From contig NZ_RQRS01000003.1 in assembly GCF_004335085.1 (NCBI RefSeq), positions 248,001 to 312,000 of the forward strand: a stretch of 64,000 nt of DNA, given 5' to 3'. The notes beneath the pieces are model-generated. The model did no database searches, had not been told where the DNA came from, and saw only the letters and a list, made by a program, of their open reading frames with translations. Below, in pieces: positions 17,148 to 25,021 of the stretch; positions within the stretch are counted from its first letter, which is position 1; the number at the start of each line of letters is the position of its first letter. The position numbers were made by a program, and so were the translations under genes. Source of the DNA: Pedobacter nototheniae (GTDB taxonomy: Bacteria > Bacteroidota > Bacteroidia > Sphingobacteriales > Sphingobacteriaceae).

Positions 17148-17918
17148 ATGCAAGAAAAAAATGACGCTAGAATTCGTAAAGTAAAAAGTATCTTAGTTAC
17201 TTTACCGAAGCCTGAAACAGAAAAATCTCCTTACTTTGATTTGGCTAAAAAACACAACCTTAAAGTTGATTTTAGATCCTTTATTCATGTAGAGGGTGTA
17301 CCTGCAAGGGATTTTAGAAAAGATAAAATTAACCTTGCCGATTTTACAGCCGTAATTTTTACGAGCCGTAATGCCGCTGATCACTTCTTTCGCATTTGCG
17401 AAGAAATGAGGTATGATGTACCTGTAGATTTAAAGTATTTCTGCTTGTCAGAAACCATCGCTTTATATCTTCAGAAATATATCCAATACCGCAAGCGTAA
17501 AATCTTTTTTGGAAAACAAACCGCTGCTGATCTGGCAGAAGTGTTGAAAAAGCATGCAAATGAGAAATTTTTATATCCTTGCTCGGATGTAGCAACAGAG
17601 GATACCATGAATTTTCTTGAAAAAAGCGGCTACAATTTCACACCAGCAGTTTTATTCAGAACAGTTGTAAGTGATTTATCTGATCTTGCTGAAGTTTTTT
17701 ATGATGTAATTGCATTCTTTAGCCCTTCAAGTATTCAGTCGCTATTTAAAAACTTTCCCGATTTTCAGCAAAATAATACCCGTATTGCAGCTTTTGGCGT
17801 TAATACCAGCAAAGCAGCTACCGATATGGGCTTAATTGTCGATATAGCTGCGCCAACTCCTGGAGTACCTTCAATGACAATGGCAATTGAAAATTACATT
17901 AAGGTATCTAACAAATAA
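17148..17918 (+). CDS. hemD: Uroporphyrinogen-III synthase
   Basis: A 256-residue protein of the HemD fold: two similar alpha/beta domains joined by short strands. Recognisable pieces are ILVTLPKPETEKSPYFDLA, AVIFTSRNAADHFF, DLKYFCLSETIALYLQ and the second-domain FFSPSSIQSLFKNFP, followed by IAAFGVNTSKAATDMGL. It cyclises hydroxymethylbilane to uroporphyrinogen III in haem synthesis. A purine-rich ribosome site (AGGAAAAAGGAAA) precedes the ATG at 17148. It is cytoplasmic and co-transcribed with the DUF4271 gene. Confidence 0.88.
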   Translation: MQEKNDARIRKVKSILVTLPKPETEKSPYFDLAKKHNLKVDFRSFIHVEGVPARDFRKDKINLADFTAVIFTSRNAADHFFRICEEMRYDVPVDLKYFCLSETIALYLQKYIQYRKRKIFFGKQTAADLAEVLKKHANEKFLYPCSDVATEDTMNFLEKSGYNFTPAVLFRTVVSDLSDLAEVFYDVIAFFSPSSIQSLFKNFPDFQQNNTRIAAFGVNTSKAATDMGLIVDIAAPTPGVPSMTMAIENYIKVSNK

Positions 17919-17935
17919 TACTTTTATTATAAGTC

Positions 17936-17990
17936 GTTGCAATAAATTCGTAATTTTATAGTTATTACATGGTTACGAATTTATTGTAAC
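17936..17990. terminator. Long hairpin between hemD and gldK
   Basis: An 18-bp stem with one mismatch (17936-17953 with 17973-17990, ATAAATTCGTAA core) and a 19-base loop, 18 bp after the hemD stop. No U-run follows, so termination is plausible but not certain. Confidence 0.5.
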
Positions 17991-18131
17991 GAGAATGATA
18001 GGAAGAAAGATTTTAATTTGAATTATTTCCTCTTACTGGCGATTTTAAAATAAAATATTTGCTTTTGTTGATAATTTCAGTGATTTTTGATAAAAAAAAG
18101 ATCCTAATTGTGTTTTACACACTATAAAAAT

Positions 18132-19460
18132 ATGAAGAAAATTTACCTTCTAGCTATTGTGGCTGTAAGTGGGTTACTGGCAAGTTGCGGTCATGGAGGC
18201 CAGGGCGAGTTAGTAGGTGCTTATAACCGGAAATTTAAAAACAACAGGATCCCTTTAGGAATGGTTTATGTTCCTCCAGGTCATACTCCTCTTGGTGGAT
18301 CTGATGAGGATATTACATTTTCTCAAAATGGACCAAGTAGAATGACAACAATTAGTGCTTTCTACATGGATCAAACCGAAATTTCTAATGCCGAATACCG
18401 TCAGTTTACCAACTGGGTACGCGATTCTATCGCTGTAACTATGATGGGAATGCCTGCTCAGTTTACAGTTACGCCAAGAAACGGTGCAGCAGCGAGCTTG
18501 GGTGGCGAAAAATATATTGATTGGAGAAAGGTTGGGCCAAATGGCGCAAATATTTGGCGTAATAGAGGTAGAGGTGCAACAGCTGGTGCACAAGCCAGTC
18601 AGCTCGATGGTATGTATTATTCAGGTTTAGATGCTTTACCAGGAAGAAAAGAATTCGACGTTCGTAAATTCGAATATGCTTATGCTGAGCTAAATATGGA
18701 TAAAGCTGCCCTTGGCCATAAAGATCCAAATAGCAAACGCCAGGATTATATTGATAGATATGTTATTGCGGTTTATCCAGATACAATGGTTTGGAAAACA
18801 GATTATTCATACTCGCAAAATGATCCAATGGTTCGTGGCTACTACAACCACCCTTCATATGATGATTATCCCGTAGTAGGCGTAAGTTGGGAGCAAGCAA
18901 AGGCATTTTCGCACTGGCGCACCAAACTTTATGACGGTGTGGCAACGGCTAGAAAATTGCCTGTTGGCTCAAGATTAGATTACAGATTACCTGCCGAAAC
19001 TGAATTTGAATATGCTGCCAGAGGCGGTAATACCAAAACAAAATATCCTTGGGGAGGTCCTTACATCAGAAATACAAAAGGATGTTTACAAGCCAACTTT
19101 AAACCAGGTCGTGGTGATTATTCAAGCGACGGTGGTATTTACACAGTAGGTGTAAGATCTTATTTCCCTAACGATTATGGCTTGTATAACATGGCTGGAA
19201 ACGTTTCTGAATGGACAATTACAGCTTACAACAAATCTGCAAGTCCTTTATTGCACGATTTGAATCCTAACTTTACCTATGTAGCTGGGAAAGATGATAG
19301 TAAATATTTGAAACGTAAAGTAGTAAAAGGTGGATCTTGGAAAGACACAGGATATTTCCTTCAAAATGCAGTTTCAACTTACGAATATCAGGATCAGCAG
19401 AGATCATATATCGGCTTTAGATGTGTTTCTTCATACCCGGGAACAGATCTGAGAAACTAA
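18132..19460 (+). CDS. gldK: GldK, type IX secretion/gliding lipoprotein
   Basis: The start is taken at 18132 (MKKIYLLAIVAVSGLLASCGHGG), giving a lipobox LLASC; the ATG 24 bp upstream lacks this logic. The 442-residue product has the formylglycine-generating-enzyme-like (SUMF1) fold: MVYVPPGHTPLGGSDED, DQTEISNAEYRQF, GVSWEQAKAFSHW, RLPAETEFEYAARGG, YGLYNMAGNVSEW and the terminal YIGFRCVSS. GldK (PorK) and GldN form the periplasmic ring of the type IX secretion machine under the outer membrane. It heads the gldK-L-M-N operon. Confidence 0.95.
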   Translation: MKKIYLLAIVAVSGLLASCGHGGQGELVGAYNRKFKNNRIPLGMVYVPPGHTPLGGSDEDITFSQNGPSRMTTISAFYMDQTEISNAEYRQFTNWVRDSIAVTMMGMPAQFTVTPRNGAAASLGGEKYIDWRKVGPNGANIWRNRGRGATAGAQASQLDGMYYSGLDALPGRKEFDVRKFEYAYAELNMDKAALGHKDPNSKRQDYIDRYVIAVYPDTMVWKTDYSYSQNDPMVRGYYNHPSYDDYPVVGVSWEQAKAFSHWRTKLYDGVATARKLPVGSRLDYRLPAETEFEYAARGGNTKTKYPWGGPYIRNTKGCLQANFKPGRGDYSSDGGIYTVGVRSYFPNDYGLYNMAGNVSEWTITAYNKSASPLLHDLNPNFTYVAGKDDSKYLKRKVVKGGSWKDTGYFLQNAVSTYEYQDQQRSYIGFRCVSSYPGTDLRN

Positions 19461-19498
19461 AAAACCAAAACTAAAAACTAGAAAAACATTAAAATTTT

Positions 19499-20308
19499 AT
19501 GGCAGGAAAAAAACAACCAAGCTGGTTACACGTAGCGATTTCTTGGGGAGCAAGTATTGTAATTATTGGGGCATTATTTAAAATTTTGCACATAGGCGGG
19601 ATATTGGGTAATTATATGATCGGTATTGGTCTTGGTGTAGAATCCATCTTATTTTTCTTAACGGGTTTCTTCCCTCCTGAGCCAGAACCAGCTTGGGAAA
19701 GGGTATATCCAGAGTTAAGAGAAGATTATAAAGGCGAGTTACCAACAGCTTCTGCTAGACCAGTTGCTGCTGTTGCTACTTCATCAAATACAGCTGCTTT
19801 AGATAAAATGCTTTCGGATGCTAAAATCGGTCCTGAATTAATTGAAAGCTTAGGTACAGGTTTACGTACTTTCGGTGATAAAGTTGCTGCAATTTCTAAT
19901 GTTGCTGATGCATCTGCTGCTACAAATGAATTTACTGGTAAAGTTAAAACTGCTTCTGCCGGTTTTGATAACTTAAGCGCTTCTTTTGAAAAAGCCACAG
20001 CTAATTTAAAAGCTATGGGAGAAAGCAATGTAGATTCTCAGGCTTATCACGATCAGGTAAATAACTTAGCTAAAAACTTATCAGCTTTAAATGCAGTTTA
20101 TGAATTAGAATTACAAGATTCAAGCGCACATTTAAAATCGATGAATAAGTTCTATCAAAATTTATCACTTACTATGCAAAACTTCAACGAATCAATGGAA
20201 GATTCGAAACAGTTTAAAGAAGAAGTGAACAAATTAGCTAAAAACTTGTCGTCACTTAATGCAATTTACGGTAACATGCTCTCGGCTATGAATAGCCCAC
20301 GTGTATAA
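19499..20308 (+). CDS. gldL: GldL, type IX secretion motor subunit
   Basis: A 269-residue inner-membrane protein. Two transmembrane helices lie near the N-terminus (LHVAISWGASIVIIGALFKIL and the YMIGIGLGVESILFFLTGFF region), separated by a short GG-containing turn, and a PPEPEPAWERVYPEL linker follows. The long cytoplasmic tail is coiled-coil-like, with two similar LAKNLSALNAVY / LAKNLSSLNAIY segments near residues 190 and 245. With GldM it forms the proton-driven motor of the type IX system. It sits 38 bp after gldK and 42 bp before gldM. Confidence 0.95.
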   Translation: MAGKKQPSWLHVAISWGASIVIIGALFKILHIGGILGNYMIGIGLGVESILFFLTGFFPPEPEPAWERVYPELREDYKGELPTASARPVAAVATSSNTAALDKMLSDAKIGPELIESLGTGLRTFGDKVAAISNVADASAATNEFTGKVKTASAGFDNLSASFEKATANLKAMGESNVDSQAYHDQVNNLAKNLSALNAVYELELQDSSAHLKSMNKFYQNLSLTMQNFNESMEDSKQFKEEVNKLAKNLSSLNAIYGNMLSAMNSPRV

Positions 20309-20350
20309 TGGTTTAGTTTTTAATTAATTTAAAAAAAAGCTACATAACAC

Positions 20351-21883
20351 ATGGCAGGCGGAAAAGAAACAACAAGGCAGCGGATGATTAATATCATGTA
20401 TTTGGTATTACTCGCTATGCTTGCCTTAAACGTATCAGACACTATATTAAATGCATTTAAAAACATTAACGACAGTTTAGAAACTTCTAAAACTAACGTT
20501 AATTTAAGCATCGATCAGCTTTTCGCTGCATTCGAAAACTCGAAGTTAAAAGAAGAACCAGGACGTGCACAGCCAATTTACGATAAAGCTAAACAGGCAA
20601 AGGCAGCTGCGGATGAATTAAATAACTATATCGAGAGTATTAAAAAACAATTCACGACTGCTGGTGATGGTATTGATCCTGAAACTGGTGACTTAGTAAG
20701 ACGTGATAACATGGATATTGCCCAAAACATTATGATTAATGGTAAAGAGGGTGAAAAATTGAAACAAAAAGTAAATGCTACCCGCGAAAAATTAATTTCT
20801 TTATTAGATGAAGCGGATCGCAAAAATGTTTCTTTCTCTCTTGAGGCAAAAGATCCTGTAAAAAAAGGTAAAGGAAATTGGGAAGAAGTTTATTTTGGAG
20901 AAGGTACTCCATTAACTGCTGCAATGACCATTTTAACAAAACTGCAAACAGATACTAAAAATGCTGAGGCAGATGTTGTAAAAAGATTATTCGGAAATAT
21001 GGATAAAGCTTTAGTTAACATAGATAAGTTTGCTGCAGTTGCTGTGGCTCCAACTTCTTATGTAATTCAAGGACAACCATATACTGCCGAAGTATTTTTA
21101 ACAGCTAGTGATTCTAAATCAAATCCTGATATTTCTGTTGGTGGAGGTAAATTATCCGTAAAAGACGGAAAAGGAACTTACACAGGTGGTACTGGAAGCG
21201 TGGGTGTGTTTAAATGGGTTGGTACAATTCGTGTTAGACAAACCGATGGACAGATTAAAGAATACAAAACTCCAGAGCAAACTTATCAAGTAGCAAAACC
21301 ATCTGCAACGGTTTCATCTACAAAAATGAATGTAATTTATGCAGGTATACCTAATCCATTTGCAGTATCAGCAGCGGGTTTCCCATTAGAAAGTGTTAAA
21401 GCATCTATATCTGCAGGTTCAATGTCTGGTGGAAACGGTAATTACACAGTTAACGTTGCTGGTGGCCAGGTTGGTCAGGAAGTATCAATCAATGTAACTG
21501 CAACAAATGCAGGTAAAACTGTAAATCTTGGTGTTCAGAAATTTAGAGTAAAAGCTATTCCTGCACCAGTTGCTAAAGTTGGAGGTCGTGCTGGTGGCGA
21601 AGTTGCTTCAGTACAATTAAAAAGCGAATCAGAAATTGAGGCAGATCTTGATGATTTCCCTTTTGATGTGCAGTTTAAAATTCAACGTTACAAATTAACT
21701 ATTATAAAACCACGTTCAGATGCGGTTACAATAGCGGGTAGTGGCGGTAGTTTCACTGGAGCTGTAAAAGCTGCTTTAAACTCTATTACTCCAAATACCA
21801 GAGTATTTTTTGAAGATATTGTTTCTGTAGGACCAGACGGCCGTCAGAGAATTTTACCTTCACTTGCATTCACGGTAAAATAA
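20351..21883 (+). CDS. gldM: GldM, type IX secretion motor/periplasmic shaft
   Basis: A 510-residue single-pass inner-membrane protein. Its signature N-terminus (KETTRQRMINIMYLVLLAML) enters one transmembrane helix (about residues 15-32), and a large periplasmic part of four successive domains follows. Late segments such as SATVSSTKMNVIYAGIPNPFAVSAAG and the end ILPSLAFTVK fit GldM/PorM. The periplasmic dimer links the GldL motor to the GldK/GldN ring. The length is typical. It is followed after 4 bp by gldN, which indicates tight co-expression. Confidence 0.95.
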   Translation: MAGGKETTRQRMINIMYLVLLAMLALNVSDTILNAFKNINDSLETSKTNVNLSIDQLFAAFENSKLKEEPGRAQPIYDKAKQAKAAADELNNYIESIKKQFTTAGDGIDPETGDLVRRDNMDIAQNIMINGKEGEKLKQKVNATREKLISLLDEADRKNVSFSLEAKDPVKKGKGNWEEVYFGEGTPLTAAMTILTKLQTDTKNAEADVVKRLFGNMDKALVNIDKFAAVAVAPTSYVIQGQPYTAEVFLTASDSKSNPDISVGGGKLSVKDGKGTYTGGTGSVGVFKWVGTIRVRQTDGQIKEYKTPEQTYQVAKPSATVSSTKMNVIYAGIPNPFAVSAAGFPLESVKASISAGSMSGGNGNYTVNVAGGQVGQEVSINVTATNAGKTVNLGVQKFRVKAIPAPVAKVGGRAGGEVASVQLKSESEIEADLDDFPFDVQFKIQRYKLTIIKPRSDAVTIAGSGGSFTGAVKAALNSITPNTRVFFEDIVSVGPDGRQRILPSLAFTVK

Positions 21884-21887
21884 GAAG

Positions 21888-22811
21888 ATGATGAAAAGGA
21901 TATTAAGCGTACTGGTTTTAGTTTTATGTGTTGGCTTTGCTTATGCACAAAAGAAACCCGTTAAAAGAACAACAACGGTAAAGAAAACAATTCCTGCACC
22001 GGTTGTTGTAACGGATACACTTGTTACGAAAGCACCAACCAAAATTGGTAAGAAAAAATTAAAGGTGCCACCAAAAGATGGCTTCTATGCACGCAAGGAT
22101 ATAGATAGTACTGAAATGGTTCCATTAGCAGATGTACGTGAGGAAGATGTTTTTTATGCTAAAAGAATTTGGCGTGAAATTGATTTACGTGATACCGTTA
22201 ACTCCGTTTTAAAATCACCAAAATCAAGATTAATAGATGTTTTTATTTCTGCAATTAAATCAGAAGAATTAACAGCTTATTCGCCAATTGATAGTGTATT
22301 AAATGAGGATGATGCTTTTAATAATCCTTTATCAGCAGATTCTGCCGCAAGAGCAGCTTTAGGAACCGCTGAGGTATCAAACAATAAAACTGGTACTGTA
22401 ACTACGGTAACCAACGATTTTAATCCTGAATTGTTCCTAAAATTTAGAATTAAAGAAGATTGGATTTTTGATGTTAAACGTTCTATTTTCGAACCACGTA
22501 TTATTGGTATTGCTCCATTAAAGTTTAATGAGGTATCAAAACAATGGCAACCTGTATTCTGGATTTACTATACAGAAGCCAGAGCAATTTTAGCCAAGAA
22601 ACGTTTAATCAATACAAATAATGATGCATCATCTTTAAGCTTTGATGATTTCTTTATTCGCCGCTTATTTAGCAGCTATATTGTTAAGGAATCAAATCCT
22701 GGAGATAATAAAATCAGAGATATTATAACTGATCCAAGAGATAGGTTGTATGAATCAGAAAGAATTAAGAAATCTGTTCTGGATTACGAACAATCTCTTT
22801 GGGAATATTAA
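21888..22811 (+). CDS. gldN: GldN, type IX secretion ring protein
   Basis: A 307-residue periplasmic protein with a signal peptide (MMKRILSVLVLVLCVGFAYAQ), a basic linker rich in Lys and Thr, then the GldN core: DVREEDVFYAKRIWREIDLRD, ITDPRDRLYESERIKK and a final WEY. GldN (PorN) associates with GldK in the ring complex. It is the last gene of the operon, followed at once by a strong terminator. Confidence 0.95.
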   Translation: MMKRILSVLVLVLCVGFAYAQKKPVKRTTTVKKTIPAPVVVTDTLVTKAPTKIGKKKLKVPPKDGFYARKDIDSTEMVPLADVREEDVFYAKRIWREIDLRDTVNSVLKSPKSRLIDVFISAIKSEELTAYSPIDSVLNEDDAFNNPLSADSAARAALGTAEVSNNKTGTVTTVTNDFNPELFLKFRIKEDWIFDVKRSIFEPRIIGIAPLKFNEVSKQWQPVFWIYYTEARAILAKKRLINTNNDASSLSFDDFFIRRLFSSYIVKESNPGDNKIRDIITDPRDRLYESERIKKSVLDYEQSLWEY

Positions 22812-22812
22812 T

Positions 22813-22844
22813 AAAAAGGCTTCGATTTAATCGAAGCCTTTTTT
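22813..22844 (+). terminator. Intrinsic terminator of gldKLMN
   Basis: A 14-bp stem including A/T runs (AAAAAGGCTTCGAT with its complement) around the loop TTA, ending in six T residues. It starts 2 bases after the gldN stop codon. Confidence 0.93.
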
Positions 22845-22942
22845 GCTTTATTAAGCGTGTTTGATTATTCCTCAATATTCAGAATAGAGGTTTGAAAGAA
22901 ATGCATACTATCAAATAAGATTGGAATATTGGGGTTACTAGG

Positions 22943-23052
22943 CTTAGTTAAATAAACCTGACCGTTAGCGGTATTCCGATTTTTTCTATCGGAATTTAGC
23001 AAAGGGCGGGATTACATTTGCCAAAAGCAGAAGCTTTCTTTTCCAAAATATA
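22943..23052 (-). repeat. Dispersed repeat family R1 (reverse copy)
   Basis: It contains TTAAATAAACC, GCGGTATTCCGATTTTTTC paired with a complementary ATCGGAAT arm, then AAAGGGCGGGATTAC, TTTGCC and TTTCCAAAAT. These blocks recur in the same order at 44013-44100 and 56067-56169, and reversed at 38592-38702, 43872-43953 and 56667-56757. Confidence 0.7.
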
Positions 23053-23059
23053 AGAAAAA

Positions 23060-24865
23060 CTATTGTTGGGCTTTAAAATACTCAAGCAGCGTAACTACTT
23101 GTTTTTTATTTAAAACATCAGCTAGTTCTTTCTCTGTTGCTTCTTTAATTTTTTTAACCGATTTAAAGTGTGTTAGCAATTTGTCCGCTGTTGTTTTACC
23201 TATTCCAGCTATTTGCTCCAGTTCAGTTTTTAAAGTGCCCTGATCTCTTTTCTTGCGGTGGAAAGTAATTCCGAAACGGTGAGCCTCATCTCTTAACTGC
23301 TGAATAACTTTTAAGGTTTCAGATTTCTTATCTAAATAAAGTGGATAAGAATCGCCTGGATAAAAAAGTTCTTCTAATCTTTTAGCAATTCCAATTACCG
23401 TAAGGCGATTATATATACCTAATAACTTTAAACTCTTAACTGCGGAAGATAACTGCCCTTTACCGCCATCAATGATGATTAACTGAGGTAAAGGTTGGTT
23501 TTCATCCAACATTCTTCTGTAGCGGCGGAAAACGGCCTCTTCCATGGTTGCAAAATCGTTTGGACCTTCTACTGTTTTCACATTAAAGTGGCGATAATCT
23601 TTTTTAGAAGGTTTTGCATCTTTAAAAACTACAATGGCCGAAACCGGGTATTTACCTTGGAAGTTGGAGTTATCAAAACATTCGATGTGCTTTGGTAGTT
23701 GTGTTAAACTTAAATCTTTTTGCATTTGAGTTAAAATGCGATCGGTTCTTAAATCCGGATTTAGTTTTTCGTACTGGTTTAATTTTTCCTTTTTAAAGAA
23801 GAGTACATTCTTTTGAGAAAGCTCCAGCAACTTTTTCTTTTCTCCAAGTTTTGGGATGGTAAATCTTAAACTCTCATCTTCTAATGATAAATCAAAAGGA
23901 ACGATAATCTCTCTGGAAGTGCTATTAAATTTGGTTCTAAATTCGAGCATAGCGGTAGTAAGCAATTCTTCGTCACTTTCATCCAGCTGTTTTTTAATCT
24001 CTATGGTTTGCGTTTGGATAATGGTTCCGTTCATTACCTTGAGGTAATTTACGAAAGCATAACGTTCATCAGAAGCAATGCTAACCACATCAACATTTGT
24101 AATGGCACTATTTACAACCGTCGATTTGCTTTGATATTTTTCTAAAACCTGTAATTTTCTTGAATATTGATGTGCAAGTTCAAAATTTAAATCTTCTGAA
24201 GCAGTCTTAATAATCTGCTTTACCTCACGAATTACATTTCCAATTTTACCGCTCAGAATTTCTTTGATCTCTGCTATGTTATTGTTGTAATCTTCTTCTC
24301 GCTGATAAGCCTGACATGGCCCTTTACAGTTGCCAATCTGGTATTCAAGACAAACTTTAAATTTACCTTCAGCAATATTTTTCTCGTTTAAAGGCAGGCT
24401 GCAAGTTCTTAGTGGATAGGTTTCCTTAATAAGATCTAAAATTGTATGCATCATCCCAATGGATCCATAAGGCCCAAAATAGGTTGAACCATCTTTAATT
24501 ACTTTCCTCGTCCAGTAAATGCGTGGAAAAGACTCGTTTTTAACAATAATCCATGGATAGGTCTTATCGTCCTTTAAATTGATGTTAAATTTAGGCTGAT
24601 GTTTTTTAATTAAGCTGTTTTCGAGCAACCAAGCATCAATTTCGGTATCAACAATAGTGAAAGTGATTTTCCGGATACGCGATACTAAAACTCTTGTTTT
24701 TCCATTAAACTGTTGTTTATCCTGATTGAAGTAAGAACCAACCCGATTGCGTAAATCTTTGGCCTTACCAATATACATGAGTTTGCCATCTGCATCCCAA
24801 TATTGGTATACACCCGGTTTATGTGGAATTGCCGTTAAGGCTGTTTTATGGTCGAAACTGCTCAT
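23060..24865 (-). CDS. uvrC: UvrC, excinuclease ABC subunit C
   Basis: A 601-residue protein with all UvrC parts. The N-terminal GIY-YIG nuclease (PGVYQYWDADGKLMYIGKAKD, then RVGSYF, residues 16-45) makes the 3' incision. A Cys-rich CLEYQIGNCKGPC region and the UvrB-binding UVR segment (about 205-240) follow. The C-terminal RNase H-like nuclease (ECFDNSNFQGKYPVSAIVVF, LIIIDGGKGQLSSA) makes the 5' incision, and a helix-hairpin-helix pair (IAGIGKTTADKLLTHF) binds DNA. It acts in nucleotide excision repair with UvrA and UvrB. It is transcribed alone. Confidence 0.97.
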   Translation of the reverse strand: MSSFDHKTALTAIPHKPGVYQYWDADGKLMYIGKAKDLRNRVGSYFNQDKQQFNGKTRVLVSRIRKITFTIVDTEIDAWLLENSLIKKHQPKFNINLKDDKTYPWIIVKNESFPRIYWTRKVIKDGSTYFGPYGSIGMMHTILDLIKETYPLRTCSLPLNEKNIAEGKFKVCLEYQIGNCKGPCQAYQREEDYNNNIAEIKEILSGKIGNVIREVKQIIKTASEDLNFELAHQYSRKLQVLEKYQSKSTVVNSAITNVDVVSIASDERYAFVNYLKVMNGTIIQTQTIEIKKQLDESDEELLTTAMLEFRTKFNSTSREIIVPFDLSLEDESLRFTIPKLGEKKKLLELSQKNVLFFKKEKLNQYEKLNPDLRTDRILTQMQKDLSLTQLPKHIECFDNSNFQGKYPVSAIVVFKDAKPSKKDYRHFNVKTVEGPNDFATMEEAVFRRYRRMLDENQPLPQLIIIDGGKGQLSSAVKSLKLLGIYNRLTVIGIAKRLEELFYPGDSYPLYLDKKSETLKVIQQLRDEAHRFGITFHRKKRDQGTLKTELEQIAGIGKTTADKLLTHFKSVKKIKEATEKELADVLNKKQVVTLLEYFKAQQ

Positions 24866-24956
24866 TTATTAAAATTAGGCTTCTAAGTTAAAGTTATGCT
24901 AAACACATAAATTTAGTTTCGGATATCCTGAGCACTAAATTAGATATAATGTATAA

Positions 24957-24987
24957 GTCCACAGCTAATTTAAAATTAGTTGTGGAC
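24957..24987 (-). terminator. Hairpin after the PBP1A-type gene
   Basis: GTCCACAGCTAAT pairs with ATTAGTTGTGGAC (one G-T mismatch) around a 5-base loop, 35 bp after the stop of the minus-strand gene at 25022. The following tract is AT-rich but lacks a pure U-run. Confidence 0.6.
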
Positions 24988-25021
24988 CTTTGATGTTTTG
25001 TTAGTTATAAAATTTGTCGGA

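Noticed and set aside
18255..18593. Minus-strand ORFs lying across gldK
   Set aside because: They are antisense shadows of a well-supported gene, with unlikely Cys/Ser/His-rich composition.
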